Below, piece after piece: positions 1-8,316 of a stretch of DNA of 64,000 bases. Numbering within the stretch: position 1 is the stretch's first letter; each line of letters begins with the position of its first letter. Under the pieces are notes generated by a model, which saw only the letters and a list, made by a program, of their open reading frames with translations, searched no databases and was not told where the DNA came from. Source of the DNA: Photobacterium salinisoli (GTDB lineage Bacteria > Pseudomonadota > Gammaproteobacteria > Enterobacterales > Vibrionaceae); the NCBI RefSeq assembly GCF_003614885.1, contig NZ_QZMS01000007.1, forward strand, positions 434,001 through 498,000. Reading direction: 5' to 3'. The translations under genes were made by a program, and so were the position numbers.

Positions 1-3000
1 ATCCCTCAGGCCTCCGATATCGATGCGGACACGCTGACCTTCAGCATTGAGAACAAGCCACTATGGGCCAGCTTTAATACGCAGACAGGTGAGTTATCCG
101 GCACACCGGATAACAGCCATGTCGGCAGCAGCAGCGGCATTATTATCAGTGTCAGCGACGGCAGTGAATCGGCATCTCTGGCAGCCTTCAGTATCAGCGT
201 GATTAACGTCAACGATGCGCCGCAAGGGGAAAACCTGGCGCTGACTCTGGCTGAAGATACCAGCCTGAGTATTACCCCGACCATGACAGATGTCGACAGC
301 ACAACATTGGGTTTGCTGGTGGGCGAGCCGCCGTTACACGGTAGCCTGGCCGTGCAGGGCAGTGGCTGGTTGTATACCCCCCATGCCGACTTTAACGGGG
401 TCGACAGTTTCAGTTATCAGGTGACAGACGGCGACACGGTATCCGGTACCTATACCGTGTCGCTTGCTGTGACTCCGGTCAATGATCCGCCCGTGATCGT
501 GTCTGATACCTATCACTTTAAGGCCAGTGACTCGGGCCGTTATGTGCTGGATGTGCTGAGTAATGATACGGATATTGATCAGGATCTGCTGAATCTGCTC
601 TGGGTGACGGCGGTGAAAGGAACAGCCAGCATACAGAATGGTCAGCTGGTTCTGGCCACCACTCGGCAGGGTACGTTTTCGCTGAAATATGGCGTCAGCG
701 ATGGTGAGGGGAGCCAGCAAATCGGCCAGGTGATTGTGGTGATTGAGTCGGCGGTGAGTCAGCCTCCGACGATCCAGCCCCCGGCTGATATTGAGCTGAA
801 CGCAACCGGTTTGTTTACCAGAGTCAATCTGGGCGTTGCCAAAGCCACAGACAGTAAAGGCAGGCCACTGGCTGTCTCTCTGGTTGATCAGACACCCGTT
901 TTCAAGCCGGGTACGCACACGGTTTACTGGCGGGCAGTGGATGCGCAAGGGAATGAGTCCCAGGTCAGTCAGCAGATTGTTCTGCACCCATTAATCACAC
1001 TCTCTAAAGATGACCACACCACGGAAGGGACGACACACAGTATCCGTGTGTACCTTAACGGCCCTGCGCCCGATTACCCGGTAACGATTCCTTATACTGT
1101 ATCAGGCAGCAGTGATGCGAATGATCACACCCTTATTGATGGTGTGTTTGAGATTCACGAGGGAACACAAGGTGCTATTGCGTTCGATGTTCTGAACGAT
1201 GGTCTGCCCGAAGGGCCGGAAATCTTGAAGGTCACTCTATCGCCCGCGCTGAACCTTGGCAGTAAGTCAGATTACACACTGACTATCTCAGAAGAGAATT
1301 TAGCGCCAAGGGTAACCACGGATGTCAGCCAGGATGGCGACTCCCGGCATGTTGTGGATATCTCAGGCGGCCAGGTCACCGTCAGTGCGCACGTCACAGA
1401 TCAGAACAGTGGCGACAGTCACAGCTATCTGTGGGAAGCCAGCCACAGTGCGATTGCCAATATCAGTACTGATGATGAACACTTCATTTTTGCCCCGGAC
1501 GTGCTGGCGCAGGGTATATACAGCCTGAAACTGACCGTCACGGATAACGGTACGCCTGCTCAGTCTGTGATTAAAGACATTTACCTGGAGGCGGTGACTC
1601 AGTTACCACAGTTAGGCAGCGAGGACAGTGATGGCGATCTGCTGCCCGATAATCTGGAAGGTTTTACAGACAGCGATGAAGACGGTATTCCGGATTATCT
1701 GGATATGGCGGCAGACTGTAATGTCATACCTGAGCAGGTTCAGGTATCAGGCCGCTATCTGCTGGAAGGCGACCCGGGTGTTTGCCTGCATAAAGGCGTG
1801 ACGATTGCAGGGAATCAGACGGGGGGCGTACAGCTGCTGGCCAGTGAAATCCCGCTAGATGCAGAGGCCAGAAACATTGGTGGTGTGTTTGACTTTATCG
1901 CTTATGGTTTGCCGGTAGCCGGTCAGCGTTATCAGGTGGTACTGCCTCAACGTTTACCCATACCGGCAAACGCGGTCTATCGCAAATACACAGCGAGCCA
2001 GGGCTGGAAAAACTTTGTCACGGATGCGCAGAACCTTGTGTTTTCAGCGCAAGGTGAGGCGGGTTACTGTCCGCCTCCGGGCGACAGCCAATGGCAGGCC
2101 GGATTACAGGAAGGGTACTGGTGCGTGCAGCTAACCATAGAAGATGGTGGCCCGAATGATGATGACGGCCTGGCCAATGGCAGCGTGCTGGATCCGGGCG
2201 GTGTGGGTGTCCCTCTGAGTGCGAATTTGTCACCATCGGCGGTGGATGACGCTGTATTGCTTAACCGGAACGGAAACATAACGATTGATGTGCTGGCCAA
2301 TGACACGGATGCCAACAATGATCCCTTGTCTGTGATGGCTGCTTCGGTTGATTTCGGCGTTGTAAATCTGATGGCTAATCAGATCCACTATAGCGCTCCC
2401 GATGGTTTCTATGGCGATGCGACCATCAGTTACAGCATTTCAGACGGGACCGGCGGTACGGCGAATGCGGAAGCGAAAGTGACAGTGCTGAACAGTGATT
2501 ACCCGGTTGCAGTGGACGATATTATTCAGACCGACGATAAAACGGCAGTGGTCATTGCTGTGCTGGAGAATGATACCGATGCAGATGGTGACAGTTTGTC
2601 TGTCATCTCTGCGATAACCACACGCGGCACAGTCAGGATTAACAGTGACCAGAGCCTGACATTTACGCCCGAAGCCGGTTATGAAGGAGAGAGCATTATT
2701 ACTTACCAGATAGAAGATGCGACTGGCCTGCAAGCCAGTGCGCAGGCACGTGTTACTACCAGGCTCAGTGAGGGCACAGTGGTGAAAAACCGTGCAGGAG
2801 GAGCTGTGACTGCTCTGATGCTGGTCTTACTCGGTGGTTTGGCCGTCATCCGGCGCTGGGGGGGACGGCTGCTTGCGCTGGTATTGGCGCTGATCAGCTT
2901 TAACAGCCAGGCAGCCTGGTTTGTGGATGCCGAACTGGGCGTGAGTGAAGCCAGCGAGCGACATACCCAGCCGGCGGAGACTCTGGTCTCACAAGATGAC

Positions 3001-3447
3001 AGCGATACGGCTGTGTCACTGGGTGTGGGTTATGAAACCCGTCATCACTGGCTGCTGACGGCCCGCTATCTGGATCAGGGGGACGGCAAAGCCACACTTC
3101 AGCCCAACAGCTCTGTATCTGATAGCTATCATCAGAGTGTGGTCAAGGCCACACCTGTGCTGACCTCTGGTGTGGCGCTGGACGTGCGTTACCCCGTGGT
3201 GTCTGATAAGGATTTTCGCTTTCTGGTCGGTGGGGGTGTCTATCGCTGGGAAGCGGACTACAGCAGTACGTTTCAGGGGCAGACAATCCGTTCATCCGAC
3301 TGGGGTGTCGATCCGTATTTGACTGCGGGGCTGGATTATCGCATTGCACCGGCATGGCGGGTCGGGGGTAAATTCAATCGGTATTTTATTGATATCAACG
3401 ATGTCAGCCAGATCACATTGACGCTAAGTTATCAGTTTGGGCAGTAG
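1..3447 (+). CDS. Ig/cadherin-like repeat surface protein with GlyGly-CTERM-like segment and C-terminal outer-membrane barrel (5' end missing)
   Basis: The reading frame is open from base 1, so the gene begins upstream; 1148 codons are visible. In order: putative-Ig and cadherin-like repeats with DxDxD-type calcium motifs, a Calx-beta-like stretch near codons 335-430, a PKD-like domain, an Asp-rich thrombospondin-type-3-like strip (DSDGDLLPD, DSDEDGIPD) near 540-570, and two more tandem cadherin-like repeats (VLANDTD, VLENDTD). At codon 933 comes Gly-Gly, a hydrophobic stretch and Arg-Arg, the layout of a GlyGly-CTERM sorting tail. A second hydrophobic stretch ending SQA-AW resembles a signal peptide, and about 177 residues of alternating strands end in LSYQFGQ like a small beta-barrel. 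Likely exported and surface-associated; adhesion is inferred only. The join of anchor and barrel is unusual. Confidence 0.85.
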   Translation: MPQASDIDADTLTFSIENKPLWASFNTQTGELSGTPDNSHVGSSSGIIISVSDGSESASLAAFSISVINVNDAPQGENLALTLAEDTSLSITPTMTDVDSTTLGLLVGEPPLHGSLAVQGSGWLYTPHADFNGVDSFSYQVTDGDTVSGTYTVSLAVTPVNDPPVIVSDTYHFKASDSGRYVLDVLSNDTDIDQDLLNLLWVTAVKGTASIQNGQLVLATTRQGTFSLKYGVSDGEGSQQIGQVIVVIESAVSQPPTIQPPADIELNATGLFTRVNLGVAKATDSKGRPLAVSLVDQTPVFKPGTHTVYWRAVDAQGNESQVSQQIVLHPLITLSKDDHTTEGTTHSIRVYLNGPAPDYPVTIPYTVSGSSDANDHTLIDGVFEIHEGTQGAIAFDVLNDGLPEGPEILKVTLSPALNLGSKSDYTLTISEENLAPRVTTDVSQDGDSRHVVDISGGQVTVSAHVTDQNSGDSHSYLWEASHSAIANISTDDEHFIFAPDVLAQGIYSLKLTVTDNGTPAQSVIKDIYLEAVTQLPQLGSEDSDGDLLPDNLEGFTDSDEDGIPDYLDMAADCNVIPEQVQVSGRYLLEGDPGVCLHKGVTIAGNQTGGVQLLASEIPLDAEARNIGGVFDFIAYGLPVAGQRYQVVLPQRLPIPANAVYRKYTASQGWKNFVTDAQNLVFSAQGEAGYCPPPGDSQWQAGLQEGYWCVQLTIEDGGPNDDDGLANGSVLDPGGVGVPLSANLSPSAVDDAVLLNRNGNITIDVLANDTDANNDPLSVMAASVDFGVVNLMANQIHYSAPDGFYGDATISYSISDGTGGTANAEAKVTVLNSDYPVAVDDIIQTDDKTAVVIAVLENDTDADGDSLSVISAITTRGTVRINSDQSLTFTPEAGYEGESIITYQIEDATGLQASAQARVTTRLSEGTVVKNRAGGAVTALMLVLLGGLAVIRRWGGRLLALVLALISFNSQAAWFVDAELGVSEASERHTQPAETLVSQDDSDTAVSLGVGYETRHHWLLTARYLDQGDGKATLQPNSSVSDSYHQSVVKATPVLTSGVALDVRYPVVSDKDFRFLVGGGVYRWEADYSSTFQGQTIRSSDWGVDPYLTAGLDYRIAPAWRVGGKFNRYFIDINDVSQITLTLSYQFGQ

Positions 3448-3489
3448 TCCGTAGTCAGAAATCATCGCCAGGTAAATCGCAATCTGAGC

Positions 3490-3522
3490 AGCCCAATGCC
3501 GGCGTTTGTCAGCATTGGGGCT
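3490..3522. repeat. Stem-loop between convergent genes
   Basis: AGCCCAATGC (3490-3499) pairs with GCATTGGGGCT (3512-3522) with one bulged base. It lies between the convergent barrel-protein and AmmeMemoRadiSam A genes. There is no clear T-tract, so terminator function is only possible. Confidence 0.35.
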
Positions 3523-3543
3523 ATGGCGGTTAGTACTATCCAC

Positions 3544-4164
3544 TCAGACAAACTGAGAGAAATACTTCCCTTTGATTTGCGTCGTGGTGAAGGTTTTCAC
3601 TCTGACATTGGGTGACCAGTGGTTGATTGGCCAGCCAGCTTTTTGTTTCAGCGCCTTGATAAAGGCAGCCGGCGAGGCCAGTTTATCCCACACCTGGGGC
3701 AAAAAGACCGCCTGCGAATGGTGTTCTGTCAGGATCACGCCCACTTTGTGCTCTTCAAGATAGGCGATCAGTGCTTCCTCGGAATCGACCTGCAGCAGTT
3801 TAGGATCGGAAAGCACTGAAATCTCTATGGTCAGGCTGCTGAGCTGCTCTTCGGTCAGCGGCATGAAGCGTCTGTCCTGATAGGCGCTGTCTCTGGCTTT
3901 ATTGTGCACTTCAAGTACCAGAGGCTCATTGGCGGTCACCGTCCCCAGACAGCCCTGCAATTCGCCGTCGACTTCCAGGGTCACAAAACATGCGCCGTTG
4001 GCGAGTAACTTGCGATTGTATAAATCCAGTTGCGGTGGTCGCGGCAATGCTTCAGAGAAATGGCTGCGAATGGCCTCTCTGGCGATATCCAGCAGTTGGG
4101 TCATTTCCCCTTTATTCAGGGCCGGTTTTGGTGGTGGCGGACACGAGGTAACTGACATATCCAA
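3544..4164 (-). CDS. amrA: AmmeMemoRadiSam system protein A (AMMECR1 domain)
   Basis: A 206-residue protein with the AMMECR1 signature: GACFVTLEVDGELQGCLGT, then AYQDRRFMPLTEEQLSSLTIEISVLS and a GVILTEHHSQAVFLPQVW segment. Family members occur with a Memo-like protein and a radical SAM enzyme, as here; the biochemical role is unknown. The first codon is probably TTG at 4164, because AAGGAG lies 7 bases upstream; ATG at 4158 is the alternative. Either start lies inside the end of the upstream Memo gene, so the two genes overlap by about 50 bases and are translated as a pair. ATG at 4104 would remove a Pro-rich leader. Confidence 0.9.
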   Translation of the reverse strand: MDMSVTSCPPPPKPALNKGEMTQLLDIAREAIRSHFSEALPRPPQLDLYNRKLLANGACFVTLEVDGELQGCLGTVTANEPLVLEVHNKARDSAYQDRRFMPLTEEQLSSLTIEISVLSDPKLLQVDSEEALIAYLEEHKVGVILTEHHSQAVFLPQVWDKLASPAAFIKALKQKAGWPINHWSPNVRVKTFTTTQIKGKYFSQFV

Positions 4165-4915
4165 CGACTCTCTCCTTATCTCCGGCTTCTGTGTCGCCGG
4201 AGTTTTTGTATTCTATTTGTGTTAAGAAATAGCCTCTTTGCTTTGCCAGTAATAACAAGGTGTTGATCCCGGTCGACCCGCAGGCTTGCTGCGGCGTCAG
4301 ACTGGGGTCGAACGTTTCGATCACTTTCAGGGTGCGGTGATCGATATCCTGTGCATCTGCATAGGGGTGGTAATGGCTCAGATCACTGCTAATCACCAAC
4401 AGGGTGTCGTCCTGCCACAGGGGATCGATAATCTCTGCCAGCCGGGATGGTGCAATGCGACCGGTCAGAATAGGTAGCAGGGTAAACGCAGAAAGGCAGC
4501 TTTGCAGGAATGGTAACTGTACTTCCAGGCAATGCTCCAGTTCGTGTATGCGATCTGATAACTCAATATCATTCAAATGCGACAGCTTTTCAACACCTTG
4601 TAAGTCGATTTTGACGTCACCTAACGGTGTGGCGAAATACTGGTCAGCAGGCAGGGCACAACCGTCAAACGCATAATGGTGGCTGGGGCCAATCAAAATC
4701 ACTTTGCGATACTGACTGTGTGCTTTTTTCAGCCGGCGAAAAGCATTGGCCGCCACTTTTCCGGAGAACATGTATCCCGCATGCGGCACGATCAGCGCCC
4801 TTGGCATCAGCTCAGTTTCACAGGGTTCAGCAAACCATTGCTGAATCTGTTTTCTCAGTCCGAGCGGTGAAGCCTGATAAAACCGCCCGGCCACAGCGGG
4901 AGCGCGAATGCTCAT
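4112..4915 (-). CDS. amrB: AmmeMemoRadiSam system protein B (Memo-like)
   Basis: A 267-residue Memo/MhpB-fold protein, related to non-haem iron dioxygenases and eukaryotic MEMO1. The expected metal-site residues are visible: PHAGYMFSG (His45), GPSHHYAFDG (His79/80), SSDLSHYHPY (Asp and His) and QQACGSTG (Cys). I chose ATG 4915, giving MSIRAPAVAGRFY, the typical family N-terminus; an in-frame extension to 4990 lacks a Shine-Dalgarno site. It is the first gene of the minus-strand pair and faces the radical SAM gene across a 180-base divergent region. Family substrate unknown. Confidence 0.92.
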   Translation of the reverse strand: MSIRAPAVAGRFYQASPLGLRKQIQQWFAEPCETELMPRALIVPHAGYMFSGKVAANAFRRLKKAHSQYRKVILIGPSHHYAFDGCALPADQYFATPLGDVKIDLQGVEKLSHLNDIELSDRIHELEHCLEVQLPFLQSCLSAFTLLPILTGRIAPSRLAEIIDPLWQDDTLLVISSDLSHYHPYADAQDIDHRTLKVIETFDPSLTPQQACGSTGINTLLLLAKQRGYFLTQIEYKNSGDTEAGDKERVVGYVSYLVSATTKTGPE

Positions 4916-5003
4916 TGTCTGGCCTTTGACATAGGTTATTACTGCAACAAGGTAACGCACCGCTTTCAAGCGAGAACAGAGCGCCACCAACTATAGTTAA
5001 GTA

Positions 5004-5087
5004 TAGGAAGGAATAATGACCGGGCTGTTACCAGAACTGTTACCAGAACTGTTAGCGGCACCTTTCCAGAAACCAACCGGACACTAA
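5004..5087 (+). CDS. Short leader peptide upstream of the radical SAM gene
   Basis: An ATG at 5016 follows a strong Shine-Dalgarno site (AGGAAGGA, 5004-5011). It opens a 23-codon frame starting MTGLLPELLPELLAA and ending at TAA 5085-5087, 8 bases before the radical SAM start codon. The radical SAM ATG itself has no good ribosome-binding site, so translational coupling is likely. Codons for Leu-Leu-Pro-Glu are repeated because the DNA contains a 12-bp tandem repeat. It could instead be a fortuitous frame; comparison across species would decide. The coordinates given include the Shine-Dalgarno site. Confidence 0.5.
5025..5054 (+). repeat. 12-bp tandem repeat, 2.5 copies
   Basis: CTGTTACCAGAA occurs at 5025-5036 and 5037-5048, followed by the half copy CTGTTA at 5049-5054. 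The unit is a multiple of 3 and keeps the leader peptide frame open, encoding LLPE repeats. Gain or loss of a unit would not shift that frame. Confidence 0.9.
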
Positions 5088-5095
5088 ATACCACC

Positions 5096-6220
5096 ATGTC
5101 ACGACTCAACCCAGCACCGGCAGTGCAGATTGGAATAGAAAACGGCTCAGCTGAAAGCTGGCCTACCGAGTTCTGGCATCCGCTGGATGATGGACGTGTG
5201 GTGTGCGACGTTTGCCCGCGGCACTGCCGGTTACGTGAGGGCAAGCGCGGTGCCTGCTTTGTACGCATGGCGAAACATGGTCAGATAGTGCTGACCAGTT
5301 ATGGGCGATCGAGCGGTTTTTGTATCGATCCCATTGAGAAGAAACCGCTGAACCATTTCTATCCCGGCAGTTCAGTGTTGTCATTCGGTACGGCGGGCTG
5401 CAACCTGGGCTGTAAATTCTGTCAGAACTGGAGCATCAGCAAATCGCGGGAAATCGACACCTTAGGCGCAACGGCCATGCCGGAGCAGATAGCCCGGGCG
5501 GCCAGGGCATACGGCTGTGATTCTATTGCTTTCACCTACAACGATCCTGTCATTTTCATGGAATACGCCATGGATTGTGCACAAGCCTGCCATGCACTTG
5601 GCATTCACAGTGTGGCGGTAAGTGCAGGTTATATCTGCGATGCGCCCCGTCAGGCGTTCTACCGCCAGATGGATGCGGCGAATATCGATCTGAAAGCCTT
5701 CACTGAGCACTTTTATCATAAAATCTGCAGCGGCCATCTGGCCCCTGTGCTCGATACCCTGTTATACCTTCGCCACGAAACCCGGGTATGGTTTGAAATC
5801 ACCACTTTGCTGATCCCGGGTGAGAATGACAGCCCGGCCGAAATAGCGGCGATGTGCCGCTGGCTGATGGACAACCTTGGCCCGGATGTGCCTCTGCACT
5901 TTAGTGCCTTCCATCCAGATTTTAAAATGATGGATACGCCGCCGACACCACCTGCCACTGTTCTGCAGGCCAGGCGGATTGCGCTGGAGGCGGGTCTGCA
6001 CTATGTCTATGTGGGTAATATCTTCGATGAGGCTGGCGACAGCACCTATTGCCCGGGTTGCGGCCAGCGGGTGATTTCACGTAACTGGTATGCGCTGGGT
6101 GATTATGAGCTGACCGAGAATGGCTGCTGCCGGCATTGCGGTTTTCATCTGGCAGGACGGTTTACGGCTTACCATGGCAGCTTTGGCCGCAGACGGATTC
6201 CAATCCAGATTCGTGCCTGA
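5096..6220 (+). CDS. amrS: AmmeMemoRadiSam system radical SAM enzyme
   Basis: A 374-residue radical SAM protein. The 4Fe-4S-binding CxxxCxxC motif is GCNLGCKFCQNW (Cys102, Cys106, Cys109). An N-terminal Cys-rich segment (CDVCPRHCRLREGKRGACFVR) and a C-terminal CPGCG...CCRHCG zinc-ribbon-like region match the AmmeMemoRadiSam subfamily. The barrel strands AFTYNDP and IDLKAF are visible. The reaction is unknown. Divergent from the A and B genes, unlike layouts where all three are co-directional, and probably coupled to the leader peptide that ends 8 bases upstream. Confidence 0.93.
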   Translation: MSRLNPAPAVQIGIENGSAESWPTEFWHPLDDGRVVCDVCPRHCRLREGKRGACFVRMAKHGQIVLTSYGRSSGFCIDPIEKKPLNHFYPGSSVLSFGTAGCNLGCKFCQNWSISKSREIDTLGATAMPEQIARAARAYGCDSIAFTYNDPVIFMEYAMDCAQACHALGIHSVAVSAGYICDAPRQAFYRQMDAANIDLKAFTEHFYHKICSGHLAPVLDTLLYLRHETRVWFEITTLLIPGENDSPAEIAAMCRWLMDNLGPDVPLHFSAFHPDFKMMDTPPTPPATVLQARRIALEAGLHYVYVGNIFDEAGDSTYCPGCGQRVISRNWYALGDYELTENGCCRHCGFHLAGRFTAYHGSFGRRRIPIQIRA

Positions 6221-6319
6221 AACCGGATAAAAGCAACAAGTCGGGCTTTGAGATTTTACTCCTGTGCTGCTTTGCATTATCTTACCGTTTTTCCCGGTAC
6301 CAAACAGAGAACATCCCGC

Positions 6320-6619
6320 ATGACTATCGAAGAATTACACCAGTTTCAGAATCTGGTCATTACCCAACCAAACTGTCCTTACTGTGTGAGAGCAAAAGCT
6401 ATCCTGGATGATCGCGGTACTGACTATACCACCCTGGTACTGGGCCAGAATTTGGAAAAAACCGAGATGATTGCTTTTATCGAGCAAGTGGCCGGCACCA
6501 CAGTACGCACTGTGCCGCAAATCATCCTGGACGGTAAATATATCGGGGGTCACGATGATCTGGTCGCTTTTTTAGAGCGGCAGGTTGAAGCCGATGCGCT
6601 CGGTGACTTCGAATTGTGA
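6320..6619 (+). CDS. Glutaredoxin
   Basis: A 99-residue thioredoxin-fold protein with the dithiol active site CPYC (TQPNCPYCVRAKAILDDRG), the cis-proline segment TVPQIILDGKYIGG and a C-terminal helix. It would use glutathione to reduce protein disulfides or mixed disulfides in the cytoplasm. I prefer ATG 6320 (MTIEELHQFQNLV) because the upstream in-frame extension from 6248 is Cys/Phe-rich and not glutaredoxin-like. A strong terminator follows directly, so it is probably monocistronic. Confidence 0.92.
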   Translation: MTIEELHQFQNLVITQPNCPYCVRAKAILDDRGTDYTTLVLGQNLEKTEMIAFIEQVAGTTVRTVPQIILDGKYIGGHDDLVAFLERQVEADALGDFEL

Positions 6620-6624
6620 TAAGC

Positions 6625-6652
6625 AAGGCTCCCGTTGGGAGCCTTTTCTTTA
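6625..6652 (+). terminator. Rho-independent terminator after glutaredoxin gene
   Basis: AAGGCTCCC GTT GGGAGCCTT forms a 9-bp stem (6625-6645) followed by TTTCTTT, starting 6 bases after the glutaredoxin stop codon. Confidence 0.9.
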
Positions 6653-6680
6653 TTGATTAATCATTCACTAGGAGGTCGGT

Positions 6681-7133
6681 ATGAGTTTTAACGTCAACGT
6701 TGTCTGGCAGGGTAACAGCCAGCCGGGTGAAGAATTCAGTCGGGATCATCAAATCCGGTTTGGCAGCGGGCAATCTCTCAATGCTTCATCAGCACCGGAT
6801 TTCAAAGGCAGTGCTGATAAGGTCAACCCGGAAGAAAGCCTGATGGCGGCTTTGTCTTCCTGCCACATGCTGACTTTCCTGGCTATTGCTCACCTCAAGC
6901 GATTACCGGTTGCCAGTTATCAGGACAATGTCACCGCTGAACTGGGTAAGAACGAAGCCGGAAAAACCAAAGTGGCGGCTATCGATCTCAACCCTGTCAT
7001 CACTTTTGTGGATGGTGCAGAAGTATCGCCGGAGGTGCTGGAAAAAATGCACCAGAAAGCGCACGACAACTGTTTTATTGCCAACAGCCTGAATACCACA
7101 GTTCGGCTGAACGGAAAGGAGTTCAGTCATTGA
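6681..7133 (+). CDS. OsmC/Ohr-family protein
   Basis: A 150-residue OsmC-fold protein. Both conserved cysteines are present: SSCHMLTFLAIA and HDNCFIANS. Members reduce organic hydroperoxides through this Cys pair; the exact substrate is not evident. AGGAGGTCGGT directly precedes ATG 6681. Its stop TGA overlaps the TTG start of the MOSC gene (TTGA), so the two are co-translated. The pair follows glutaredoxin, consistent with a thiol and peroxide stress neighbourhood. Confidence 0.9.
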   Translation: MSFNVNVVWQGNSQPGEEFSRDHQIRFGSGQSLNASSAPDFKGSADKVNPEESLMAALSSCHMLTFLAIAHLKRLPVASYQDNVTAELGKNEAGKTKVAAIDLNPVITFVDGAEVSPEVLEKMHQKAHDNCFIANSLNTTVRLNGKEFSH

Positions 7134-7819
7134 TTCAGCTTGATACAGCAATAGCATTAACAGGCCTTTACCGCGGAAAAGTGGCGCAGAAGTATGGTAT
7201 CAGGACGGCTATGGCCAAGCAGGCGGTCAGTGGCAAACTGTACCTGTCCGCAACCGGACTGGATGGCGATGAATGCGCCGAGCCTAAATTTCATGGCGGT
7301 ACAGAAAGAGCGCTGCATCAGTATCCGCTGGAGCATTATGCGTTCTGGAAGCAGCAGTTTCCGGAACGTGACTGGCCAGCCCCCGGTGTGGGAGAGAACA
7401 TCAGCACTCAGGGCATGACGGAAGAGAATGTGCGGGTCGGTGACCGTTTTCAATGGGGTGAGGCAGTGATTGAAATCAGCCAGCCCCGCTCTCCTTGCTT
7501 TAAGCTCAGCCGCCGTTGGGAACTGCCGGAATTCTCTGCTGTGATGCAGCAGACAGGCCGCTGTGGCTGGCTTTACAGGGTCATTACGCCGGGATACGTC
7601 AGTAGCAATGATCCTTTGGTGCTGGTCAAGCAAGGAGAAGACAGGTTTACGGTAAAACGCGTGCTGGAGTGGTATTTTAATGATCCGATGAATATGGACA
7701 AACTGCGTATGCTGCAAGAGTGTGAGGCGCTGTCGGTCAGCTGGCGCAATACGGTGGAGAAACGCTTGAAGACAGGTCAGCTCGAAAATTGGCATTTCCG
7801 CCTGAACGGAGCGGACTGA
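7130..7819 (+). CDS. yiiM: MOSC domain protein, YiiM type
   Basis: A 229-residue MOSC (molybdenum cofactor sulfurase C-terminal) domain protein. Visible motifs are FHGGTERALHQYPLEHYAFW, GENISTQGMTEENVRVGDRF and ISQPRSPCFKLSRRW, which carries the conserved Cys, plus a C-terminal helical 3-alpha domain. The E. coli homologue takes part in molybdenum-dependent reduction of N-hydroxylated bases. The start is TTG at 7130, supported by AAAGGAG 8 bases upstream and by its overlap with the OsmC stop codon. Confidence 0.9.
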   Translation: MIQLDTAIALTGLYRGKVAQKYGIRTAMAKQAVSGKLYLSATGLDGDECAEPKFHGGTERALHQYPLEHYAFWKQQFPERDWPAPGVGENISTQGMTEENVRVGDRFQWGEAVIEISQPRSPCFKLSRRWELPEFSAVMQQTGRCGWLYRVITPGYVSSNDPLVLVKQGEDRFTVKRVLEWYFNDPMNMDKLRMLQECEALSVSWRNTVEKRLKTGQLENWHFRLNGAD

Positions 7820-7844
7820 TGTTGAAAGGGATCCACATTTAAGC

Positions 7845-7872
7845 ACGGGCTACCCAGGTAGCCCGTTGTCTT
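7845..7872. terminator. Terminator between MOSC and small membrane protein genes
   Basis: ACGGGCTACC (7845-7854) and GGTAGCCCGT (7857-7866) form a perfect inverted repeat, followed by TGTCTTG. It sits between convergent genes and may serve both strands. Confidence 0.75.
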
Positions 7873-7892
7873 GTCGCGCAGTTTGCAGATGA

Positions 7893-8093
7893 TTACAACA
7901 GGGCGTAGCCAATCAGGCTGGCAAAAATAATGCAAGCCCCGCCAAAGACGCCGTATTCGACGCGCTTTTCAACGATACAATCCACTTCTTCTTTTTGAAC
8001 GGTCAGCATGCTGAATAAGCAGCCTCCCGCCAGAGCAACGGCCAGTACGCCCAGACTGAACAGACCGGCCTGGACGAAATCAATAAACGCCAT
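7893..8093 (-). CDS. Small inner-membrane protein, two transmembrane segments
   Basis: A 66-residue protein with hydrophobic segments near residues 8-30 (GLFSLGVLAVALAGGCLFSML) and 48-66 (FGGACIIFASLIGYALL), separated by a charged loop (VQKEEVDCIVEKRVEYG). AGAGGA lies 7 bases before the ATG at 8093, which supports expression. I do not recognise the family. It stands alone between a terminator and an intergenic gap. Confidence 0.6.
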   Translation of the reverse strand: MAFIDFVQAGLFSLGVLAVALAGGCLFSMLTVQKEEVDCIVEKRVEYGVFGGACIIFASLIGYALL

Positions 8094-8316
8094 ATCAATC
8101 CTCTTTTATGAGCCCAAGGTGTATGCATGCTTGTTGTTGGCCTTTCTGGCTGCTAGCCAGTGACGAACTGCACGTCTTATACCAACCGGAATCTTACCCT
8201 GATTGGTCGTTATTTCGGGGCGAATGATACACCTTCTGCCAGCGAGTGTAATCCCGGAGGATGTAATCAAGAGTGACAAAGGTGTAAAGGCTAAGCGACT
8301 GTTTGTCTGCTGCTTT

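Noticed and set aside
7157-7846. 229-codon frame antisense to the MOSC gene
   Set aside because: The MOSC protein is clearly homologous and has a good start; the antisense frame is low quality.
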